A DNA stretch of 64,000 nucleotides, from positions 26,266-90,265 of the forward strand of contig CACFJP010000004.1 of NCBI GenBank assembly GCA_902566635.1, read 5' to 3'. Below, piece by piece: positions 20,557 to 28,581 of this stretch. The notes beneath the pieces were generated by a model. That model made no database searches. It was not told the origin of the DNA and saw only the letters and a program-made list of their open reading frames with translations. Made by a program: the position numbers and the translations under genes. Every line of letters begins with the position of its first letter. Position 1 is the stretch's first letter. This stretch comes from an uncultured Bacteroidota bacterium. GTDB taxonomy: Bacteria > Bacteroidota > Bacteroidia > Flavobacteriales > Flavobacteriaceae.

Positions 20557-22191
20557 ATGAGAATTTCAAAAATTTTATTTTCTACTTTTATATTATCTGT
20601 TTTAATTCTCTTAAGCTGTGATGAGGAAGAAACAGTTGAATTATATGAGCAAGAATCAATTTCATTAGATGATTCATCTTTAGTTTACGAGAAATTAATA
20701 ACATACCCAGCATTAGGAAGTATTCCAAGCTCTGTTCCAACTGGACTTGAATTTGAAACACCATATCGTTTTCGTTTGTTAAAGGTTTCCTCTTCTACTC
20801 AAAGTAGTTTTGTGCCAGCTGCTTTCTCCATAGATCCTGATAGCGGTGTCCTTACTTACAATAATACTAACAACACCATTGGTATTGGGACGTTTTCTGT
20901 TGATGTTGGTGTAGCCAATACAAATGGAATGGCTGTAAAAGAGAATGCATTTGAGCTCACAATTTTAGATGTACCTGCTATAATAAATATTGATTTTAGC
21001 GAAGTAGAGGCCGGTATTTTTGAACAAGGTATAATGGCAACTGTTTCATACACAGATAACTCAGGGTCAGGAGCGATTTCATCGGCAACATATGCATTAA
21101 TTGATCCACCAGCTGGTTTTCAAATTAATTCGTCAACTGGTGCAATTTCTAAAGTAAGTGGAGCAATTTCTGGCCCTAACATTTTGAGTGTTAGAGTTAG
21201 TACGAATGCTGGGGTAGTTATAGCCGAGAATATACTTACTGTTAATGTAGGTGAAGCACCTACGATTGAAATGTTTCAACAGGATGGATTGACACCACTG
21301 ACAAAAACGGTTTTGTCGCCAAATACTGCATACACAACTTCAGCTCCTGAAGTTACTGGAATGAATCCAACAAACTGGGAGGTTGTTTTCCCTGCATCAC
21401 TTGTGAATAGTGATCTTGAAATGGGTGAAGTAATAGATTTTTCAGGCTCATTTAGTGTTGAAGAGCCATCAGGAAAAGTAACAATCGCTGCAGATGCAGG
21501 TCTTCCTTTGGGCACTCATACCCTAGGACTCAAAGCTACCAATGCAAGTGATGATGAATTTGAATTCGAAGATGTATTAACAATAGAGGTTGAAGAAAGA
21601 TGGGATACTACCCCAATTTACGAGGATGATTTCAGCTCTCAAAGCAGCCAACTCACTTTCCATAAAATGGGCAGCACATCAGCAATGGTAAGTGTGAGGG
21701 AACACCCGAAATCTGATGGTCCGGTTATGAGATTTGGAGTTTTTAACCCTCCTTCAAATTATGCTGACGGAGCTGCAGAATTTAAAATATCTGTCCAAGG
21801 TACCACCCTTAAGAAATTGAGAATTAGTTTTTATGAAATTTTTGGCTACAATGACTGGTGGGTAAATAGATACAAAAGAACAATTTCCTCATATCAAAGT
21901 GTGGATGACACATCATCGTTAGACCCCTCTGAATGGAATTTGATTGATGCTGCATTTTCAAGTAATGCTAGATTTGGTAATACATATAGTCCTTGGACCA
22001 TAGACAAATATAATCCAGTCACTGGAGATGCAATTTTAGTAGATTCAACTGCAAAAAATGTATCCTTTTTTATAAGGCTTCAGTATGTAGGAGATACTTT
22101 AAGCCCTGTAGGTCCTATGACAGGTGGACAATGGTTGCTAAGAAATCTTAAAATAGAGGGATCTAAGGCCTTTGATGCAGAAGAAGAATAA
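20557..22191 (+). CDS. PUL surface lipoprotein in SusE position (probable surface glycan-binding protein)
   Basis: Lipobox 'LILLSCDEEE', tandem cadherin/Ig-like segments, C-terminal jelly-roll-like domain; 4 nt after susD. Confidence 0.75.
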   Translation: MRISKILFSTFILSVLILLSCDEEETVELYEQESISLDDSSLVYEKLITYPALGSIPSSVPTGLEFETPYRFRLLKVSSSTQSSFVPAAFSIDPDSGVLTYNNTNNTIGIGTFSVDVGVANTNGMAVKENAFELTILDVPAIINIDFSEVEAGIFEQGIMATVSYTDNSGSGAISSATYALIDPPAGFQINSSTGAISKVSGAISGPNILSVRVSTNAGVVIAENILTVNVGEAPTIEMFQQDGLTPLTKTVLSPNTAYTTSAPEVTGMNPTNWEVVFPASLVNSDLEMGEVIDFSGSFSVEEPSGKVTIAADAGLPLGTHTLGLKATNASDDEFEFEDVLTIEVEERWDTTPIYEDDFSSQSSQLTFHKMGSTSAMVSVREHPKSDGPVMRFGVFNPPSNYADGAAEFKISVQGTTLKKLRISFYEIFGYNDWWVNRYKRTISSYQSVDDTSSLDPSEWNLIDAAFSSNARFGNTYSPWTIDKYNPVTGDAILVDSTAKNVSFFIRLQYVGDTLSPVGPMTGGQWLLRNLKIEGSKAFDAEEE

Positions 22192-22205
22192 ATTATAAAC
22201 TCTAT

Positions 22206-22267
22206 ACATTGTTTTAATAATTTTTAGTTTGAAAATCATACTAAAACTAATTAAAATTAAACAATGT
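22206..22267. repeat. Imperfect inverted repeat between the SusCDE block and the next PUL gene
   Basis: Outer arms ACATTGTTT (22206-22214) / AAACAATGT (22259-22267) and inner arms TTTTAGT / ACTAAAA around an 11-nt loop TTGAAAATCAT. Confidence 0.6.
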
Positions 22268-22391
22268 AGTTAAATATTAAAATTAGTACATTATATTTAC
22301 AATGAAAAATAAATTATATATTAATGGTTATTTGTTTTATTTTAAACATTTAGCTTATTTATAAATTTATAAAACTATAACTAAAACAATT

Positions 22392-23522
22392 ATGAAATAT
22401 TTATACTTATTATTAACATTTACGCTTTCATTTAGCGTTTATTCACAGGGTATTTTTACCTATAATTTTGACGATGTCAATAATGCTGGATCTTCCACTA
22501 ACCCAGGATTTAAAACATCAATTGATGCATCTGAATCCTCGTGGGGTGGTGTAGCCACTGCTGACGGAGGAGCAGTTGATCAAACGCCTGCTGCGGCTGG
22601 TTATATGGGTGTTCTTGGTACTGACGCAGACCCAACTTTGTACCCAGGATGTATAGATGCACCAGGGACGAAGACGTCAAACGCTATTTACTCCCAAAAA
22701 TATCCTAATACGACTAGACCCGCTAACGCAGGCGGTCCAGCAAAGAGCTTAGGCCTAAGTACAGGTAAAGTTCACTTATCAGTGGCATTTAAAGCTTGGA
22801 AAATCACGAATGGTTCCAATAACGAAATTGAAGTTAGGTTACAGAATCCAGATGCCAAAAGGTTAATTTCAGTAAGAATTCAACAACATAAAGTTTCTGG
22901 CAGTCCTGTTGATAATCAACTCAGATTCGTTGGTGTAACATATAATGGACAAACTAACGGTCAACAAAAAACAGCAGGGCTTTTTCCAATTGGATCAGAA
23001 AATACAACTCCAATGGTATTAGGAGCTACAATTGATTTTGATGCAAACACATGGGAATTTTGGACAGATGCTCCTGGAACTAATGCTGGTTTAGCGACCA
23101 CACAAGGCGGACTTACTGGTACTTTTGGAGCAACTGGTTCCAATACACTATCACTTGCAGACCAAACTGTCGACGCTTTAACCGTTATGGTTAAAGGAAA
23201 CAATGGAGCAGATGATTATTTTATTATTGATCAAATTAAAGTTTCTGGTCCTGATTATATAGATACTGTCTCTGAAACTGCATCAGTTAATGAATTTGAT
23301 AATAGTTTGCTTACAATTTATCCAAACCCCGCTGATAGTTTTATTTCTATTGAAAATCTTTTAGTCGATAGTAAAGTTGATTTAATTGATGTGGTTGGTA
23401 AAAAGATTAAATCTTTTAAAATTGAATCACAGAACCAAAGGCTTGATATTAATGGGCTAAACAGTGGTGTATATTTTGTAAAAGTTGACGATAAGGCAGC
23501 TGCTAAATTTATAAAGCGGTAG
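22392..23522 (+). CDS. Secreted PUL protein of unknown function with T9SS C-terminal sorting domain
   Basis: Signal peptide; no recognisable catalytic motif; C-terminal 'LTIYPNPADSFISIENLL...GLNSGVYFVKVDDKAAAKFIKR' typical of T9SS type A. Confidence 0.75.
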   Translation: MKYLYLLLTFTLSFSVYSQGIFTYNFDDVNNAGSSTNPGFKTSIDASESSWGGVATADGGAVDQTPAAAGYMGVLGTDADPTLYPGCIDAPGTKTSNAIYSQKYPNTTRPANAGGPAKSLGLSTGKVHLSVAFKAWKITNGSNNEIEVRLQNPDAKRLISVRIQQHKVSGSPVDNQLRFVGVTYNGQTNGQQKTAGLFPIGSENTTPMVLGATIDFDANTWEFWTDAPGTNAGLATTQGGLTGTFGATGSNTLSLADQTVDALTVMVKGNNGADDYFIIDQIKVSGPDYIDTVSETASVNEFDNSLLTIYPNPADSFISIENLLVDSKVDLIDVVGKKIKSFKIESQNQRLDINGLNSGVYFVKVDDKAAAKFIKR

Positions 23523-23535
23523 ACTAATCAAAACG

Positions 23536-23901
23536 TTGATTATGAAAAAATTAATTACACTAATTATTGCATTTGGCTTAATTTCAATTAACTCTTATGC
23601 TCAGGATTATACCAAATTCCAGATGCAGCGAGCTACATTGTTTTCAAATTATATTACAGAGCAGATGGGACTAAATGAAACTGAAAAAAAGTTTGTTTAC
23701 GATGTTATGCTTGCAAGAATATATAATGCGAATACAAAAATTCAGTCAGAAAATTTAACTGCAAGTGAAGAAAAGCGAGCTGTATATTCTGCTGAATATA
23801 AAAGTGCGCAAGAAAAACTTGCTGACAAGTTTGGAGCAAAAATGGCTCGAAAAATGATGACCTTAAGTAATGAAGCGAGAAAAAAGGCTGAAAAAAAATA
23901 G
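23536..23901 (+). CDS. Small helical periplasmic protein (Spy/LTxxQ-like architecture)
   Basis: Signal peptide 'MKKLITLIIAFGLISINSYAQ' plus ~100 aa of charged helix. Confidence 0.55.
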   Translation: MIMKKLITLIIAFGLISINSYAQDYTKFQMQRATLFSNYITEQMGLNETEKKFVYDVMLARIYNANTKIQSENLTASEEKRAVYSAEYKSAQEKLADKFGAKMARKMMTLSNEARKKAEKK

Positions 23902-25936
23902 TTCTTTATTTTCATACTTATTAAATATAACTAGCCTGCTGCTAATTTTAGCAGCAGGTTTTTTAAATGCTCAACTTACTCCTCAACAACTTGTTGAAAA
24001 AATGGGTAGGGGAATAAATTTGGGTAATGTGTTAAGTGCTCCTGTTGAGGGTAACTGGTCTGGTTCTGCAACTGAGCAGTATTTTATTGATGTTGCACAG
24101 GCAGGTTTTAAAAATGTAAGAATCCCAATGGATTTTTTTGGAACAAGAACCTCTGGCGAGACTTCACAATACTCAGCTAATGCTAACACTACATTTACTG
24201 GATCACGGGCTGATTTTATTGTAGATCCTTTATACTTTGACCGCCTAGAGCAAGTGATTGGCTGGGGACTTGCGCAAAACTTAATAATTGTTCTTGACTT
24301 CCATGGGGCAACACTAAAATCTGAGTTTATTTACACTTTTGATGATTTGGAGGATGAATACACTTATCCAACTTCTGCTAAAAGAGCTGCCGATCTGGCT
24401 AAATTTTACTCCATTTGGGAACAAATCGCAAATCGCTTTAAAGATTACAGTGATGATTTAATTTTTGAAGTCATCAATGAACCTTATTTTCATATTTCTG
24501 CGGCAGAAATGGATGATATAAACAATGAGGTTATCTCCATTGTAAGAAGTTCTGGTGGAAATAATGTGACAAGAAAAGTGATTGTTACTGGGGGTACAAA
24601 AACAAGTTACCAGGCAATTACAACTATTGACCCCCAAATAATAAATAGTGACAATTTTTTGATAGCCACCTTTCATTACTATCGCCCATTTAGTTTCACT
24701 AAGTCTAGTGACTACAGATTCAATGTTAATAGCTGGGGGAGCCTAATGGATAAAAATAATGTAGATAGTGAATTTGATATTGTAAAAAACTGGGCAAATG
24801 GGTTTGATCCTCCAGTAGCTGTTTACCTAGGAGAGTTTGGAGCAGATAATGTTTATGGATACAGTTACCGAACAGGAGATTTACATCTAGTGACAGCTAA
24901 TAATCCGCCAAATGGCACTGGTTATGCAGACGGAGGTCCAGACCCCAACTCCAGAGTTAAATTTCATGGTTACGTTGCCAATGCCGCAATAGATAGAGGA
25001 TTTTCTTTTTCAGCTTGGGATGATGGTGGTAAAGGTTCAAAAACAATTCATCTACGGAAAGACAGTGGTTTAACTACTTATGATATAGATTACATTACAA
25101 TTGACAGTTTTGTGCCAAAACAAACTAACCCTAGTACTGTAATTGAAAATAGCTTGTGGGTTAATGACGTTAAAGATGCGCTGCTCAATTCATATTCCGA
25201 AATTCAATGTAATGATACTAGTATTTTAAAAAACATTGATTTTGAATGTGGCTATTCAACAAGTTGGTCTTTATCGGAAATAGGTAACACTATTCAGGCA
25301 ACTTTTCAAGATGCAGGATTTGCTGCTCGTACTGGTTCCCATGGAGCTAAAGTTGTTGTTAATCAGGAACATAATTTAAATAGTGTAATACTTGCTAATC
25401 AAACAATATCTAATGATGGCAGCTTGGATAACATGCAACTAAATTTTAGTGTCCATGGAAAAGCTTCAGTTTCAGGATTACAGTTTAAGCTTCGTGTTAA
25501 ACACGTAACCAGCGGCGGGAATAATTTTTCTGCTTCACCACTCTTCACACTTGATACAAATTATTCTGAAAGTCCCTATGAGTTTACTTTTGATGTTCCA
25601 CCAGAAACAATCTCCATTCAATTCCAACTTATTTGCGGTGGCGCAGTTGGCACATATTATTTTGATGATTTTTCTACCTCACTAACAACCTTGAATCTTC
25701 CAAAACAAAAGCAATTTTCTGAAGTTTACCCTAACCCGACTAAAGATTTCATTTTCATTGATAGCTCCCTTCCAATTGACAAAATTCGACTCATTGACAT
25801 TAGAGGTAGGGAGGTTTTGTTTTGGAACAAGGAAATGGAAGCTTATGACATTTCTGTTTTAGAAAAAGGCGTATATTTTTTAAAAATATTTTCAACAAAT
25901 GGTTTTCTTCACATAAAAGAAGTTTTAAAAGACTAA
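23870..25936 (+). CDS. GH5 family glycoside hydrolase with C-terminal CBM-like domain and T9SS sorting domain
   Basis: 'GRGINLGNVLSAPVEGNWSG', 'VRIPMDFF', 'LIFEVINEPYF' (acid/base), 'VAYLGEFGA'-type nucleophile 'AVYLGEFGAD', T9SS tail 'EVYPNPTKDFIFID...EKGVYFLKIFSTNGFLHIKEVLKD'. Overlaps the previous ORF by 32 bp, so the start is uncertain. Confidence 0.88.
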   Translation: MKREKRLKKNSSLFSYLLNITSLLLILAAGFLNAQLTPQQLVEKMGRGINLGNVLSAPVEGNWSGSATEQYFIDVAQAGFKNVRIPMDFFGTRTSGETSQYSANANTTFTGSRADFIVDPLYFDRLEQVIGWGLAQNLIIVLDFHGATLKSEFIYTFDDLEDEYTYPTSAKRAADLAKFYSIWEQIANRFKDYSDDLIFEVINEPYFHISAAEMDDINNEVISIVRSSGGNNVTRKVIVTGGTKTSYQAITTIDPQIINSDNFLIATFHYYRPFSFTKSSDYRFNVNSWGSLMDKNNVDSEFDIVKNWANGFDPPVAVYLGEFGADNVYGYSYRTGDLHLVTANNPPNGTGYADGGPDPNSRVKFHGYVANAAIDRGFSFSAWDDGGKGSKTIHLRKDSGLTTYDIDYITIDSFVPKQTNPSTVIENSLWVNDVKDALLNSYSEIQCNDTSILKNIDFECGYSTSWSLSEIGNTIQATFQDAGFAARTGSHGAKVVVNQEHNLNSVILANQTISNDGSLDNMQLNFSVHGKASVSGLQFKLRVKHVTSGGNNFSASPLFTLDTNYSESPYEFTFDVPPETISIQFQLICGGAVGTYYFDDFSTSLTTLNLPKQKQFSEVYPNPTKDFIFIDSSLPIDKIRLIDIRGREVLFWNKEMEAYDISVLEKGVYFLKIFSTNGFLHIKEVLKD

Positions 25937-25965
25937 ATATAAATTAGTTTCAATTTTTAAAAGCT

Positions 25966-28578
25966 GTGCAAAAAAAGCTATCTTATTTTTTTTGTTATTT
26001 TTTGGTCATAATTTACGTTCAAGGTCAACAAACACCTAATGTTGTATTTATATCTGTTGATGATCTCAAACCAACAATAGGGAGCTTTGGTGATGAAATT
26101 GCTATCACACCCAACTTGGATTATCTTTCACGTTCATCAACAATTTTTTTAAACAATCACACCCAACAAGCTATTTGTAGTCCATCAAGAATAAGTTTGC
26201 TTACAGGGATGCGTCCAGACTATACACAAGTGTATGATTTGAAAACAAAAATGCGAGACAAAAGACCAGATATCTTGACATTGCCTCAGTATTTCAAAAA
26301 TAACGGTTATGTAACAGCTGGGATTGGTAAAATATTTGACCCAAGGGGAGTTGACAATCTATTAGACGAGCCATCATGGAGTATACCTTTTATAAAAGCA
26401 CATAAAATACCTTACCCTGAAGATTTTGGTCAACCAAAACTAGGGTTTTATCAAAACCCAGAAATCAAAGCAAAAATCGATAGGATGATTGTTGAAAACA
26501 ATCTTAAAAGAGGAAACGCAGGCAAATTTTTCAAAAATAAATACAAACCTCCTGTTTCCAATAGTAATGCTCCTGATCAAGCGTATACGGATGGAGCTAT
26601 TGCTGAAGAAGCAATTCGTTTGATAGATCGCTTGTCTTCAGACAAAAACCCTTTTTTTCTTGCTGTTGGCTTCAAGAGACCTCACTTGCCATTTTCAGCA
26701 CCTAAGAAATATTTTAATTTATACAACCCGAACAAAATTCCAATAGAACCATTTAGAAAACGCGCAGAAAGTGTTGGAGATCTTGCTTATCATAATTCTG
26801 GTGAACTTCAAAGTTATGTAGAAGATGGCAGAGAATATATTTTGGACTCAAATCAACAACTCCAACTTGATGAAGATTTTGAAAGAGAATTAATTCATGG
26901 TTACTATGCGTGTGTAACTTTCATCGATTTTCAAATTGGAAAAATTATAAAAAAATTAAACCAAAGTGGATTAATGAATAACACAATTATTGTAGTCTGG
27001 GGAGATCATGGCTATCATTTTGGAGACCACCGGCTCTGGAACAAACATTCCAATTTTGAGCAGGCTACTCGCTCACCACTTATAATTTATAACCCTAAAA
27101 CAAAAACCGCTCAGAAAATTGTAACTCCCACTGAGTTTGTTGACGTTTTTCCAACATTAATAGATTTAGTTGAACTAAAGCAACTTTATCACCTGGATGG
27201 TAATTCTCTTTCACCTTTGATGCTTGGAAAACAACAAAAGGTAAAGGATTTTGCAGTAAGTCAGTATCCTAGGCGTAATACAATGGGTTATAGTTTTCGA
27301 ACTGCAAATCATCGATATACACTTTGGATAGATAAAGAAAAAATAGGTTCGACAATAAGTGATGATGACATAAAACAAGAAGAACTCTTTGATTATAGTA
27401 AAGATCCGTTAGAAACAGAAAATCATATAGGTAAAAATGGCTATGAAAACATCTATAACAAACTGAAGCAACAGGCTTTAGGTTTTCTATCCCCAACCAT
27501 AAAATCAGAAAAGAATTCTAGTAACACAAATCTTACGAATGGGGTTAAAGATTTATTAGCTAAATCAGGTTATGATGCAAATCAAGTATATGTTGGTGCC
27601 ACATTAAATCACTCCCAACTAAACACAAAAGTATCTGATCTGTTTCTTAAAGAATTCAATTATTCAACTCCTGAGAACTGCGCAAAACAAGCAAGGATAC
27701 ACCCAAAACCTGGCGTTTGGGACTGGAACCGCATTGATGATTACATAGATTTTGCAGATAAAAACAAAATTACTCTTCGCATTCATGGACCAATCAGTCC
27801 CCAAGCCTCTCATTGGGCAAAGGCAGATAATCGGACAAAAGAAGAATTAGAAAATAATATGGTAGAGTTCTTTACGGCACTTTGTAAACGTATGAATAAA
27901 GAACCCTCTGTTAAGTGGATGGATGTAGTAAACGAAACCATAACTCCACAAGGAGAATGGTTTGAAGAAAAGCCAGGTGTCACACAATGGGAAAATCCAT
28001 GGGAGCAAATAGGAAGAGATGAAAATGACGTACCTATATACATAACCAAAGCATTCGAAATTTCGAATAGATATGCTCCAAATATTAGCCAGGTGTTTAA
28101 TCAGCATGGAGGAATGGAGCCAAAAATGTGGGAAAAAGTTAAACACACCATCATCTATCTAAAAGATAGAGGATATCGTGTAGATGGCCTTGGGTGGCAA
28201 GCCCATTTGCGTAGTGATGTTCCTTTGGCCTTAGATAAAAAACAGCTCGATTATTTTGCATCTCTGATAGATTGGGCCCATCAAAACGATTTAGACTTTC
28301 ATGTAACCGAAATTGACTACAAAATTTGGGATAGTAATAATGACTATAAAGCTCTAAGTGAACAAGCTGATGCCTATGCAAATATCCTTAATGTTCTATT
28401 GTCAAAGCGAGACAATGGCGTAGTTACTTTTAACACTTGGGGAATGGTTGATGGAAAAAAAGGGAAACATCACGATAAACATCGCTTTATTTTTGATAAA
28501 AACAACAACCCCAAGCCAGCATATTTTTCGCTTCGAAACACAATTTTGAACCCTAACACTGCACTAAAAATTAAATAA
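25966..28578 (+). CDS. Bifunctional sulfatase (S1 type, N-terminal) - GH10 xylanase (C-terminal) fusion
   Basis: One uninterrupted 870-aa ORF (GTG start). N-terminal half: 'VVFISVDDLKPTIG', 'AICSPSRISLLTGMRPD' (Cys at ~26176), 'VVWGDHGYHFGDH'. C-terminal half from ~27583: 'VYVGATLNHSQL', 'WMDVVNETITPQGEWF' (acid/base Glu ~27934), 'DFHVTEIDYKIWDS' (nucleophile Glu ~28309), 'PAYFSLRNTIL'. Confidence 0.92.
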   Translation: MQKKLSYFFCYFLVIIYVQGQQTPNVVFISVDDLKPTIGSFGDEIAITPNLDYLSRSSTIFLNNHTQQAICSPSRISLLTGMRPDYTQVYDLKTKMRDKRPDILTLPQYFKNNGYVTAGIGKIFDPRGVDNLLDEPSWSIPFIKAHKIPYPEDFGQPKLGFYQNPEIKAKIDRMIVENNLKRGNAGKFFKNKYKPPVSNSNAPDQAYTDGAIAEEAIRLIDRLSSDKNPFFLAVGFKRPHLPFSAPKKYFNLYNPNKIPIEPFRKRAESVGDLAYHNSGELQSYVEDGREYILDSNQQLQLDEDFERELIHGYYACVTFIDFQIGKIIKKLNQSGLMNNTIIVVWGDHGYHFGDHRLWNKHSNFEQATRSPLIIYNPKTKTAQKIVTPTEFVDVFPTLIDLVELKQLYHLDGNSLSPLMLGKQQKVKDFAVSQYPRRNTMGYSFRTANHRYTLWIDKEKIGSTISDDDIKQEELFDYSKDPLETENHIGKNGYENIYNKLKQQALGFLSPTIKSEKNSSNTNLTNGVKDLLAKSGYDANQVYVGATLNHSQLNTKVSDLFLKEFNYSTPENCAKQARIHPKPGVWDWNRIDDYIDFADKNKITLRIHGPISPQASHWAKADNRTKEELENNMVEFFTALCKRMNKEPSVKWMDVVNETITPQGEWFEEKPGVTQWENPWEQIGRDENDVPIYITKAFEISNRYAPNISQVFNQHGGMEPKMWEKVKHTIIYLKDRGYRVDGLGWQAHLRSDVPLALDKKQLDYFASLIDWAHQNDLDFHVTEIDYKIWDSNNDYKALSEQADAYANILNVLLSKRDNGVVTFNTWGMVDGKKGKHHDKHRFIFDKNNNPKPAYFSLRNTILNPNTALKIK

Positions 28579-28581
28579 GAT

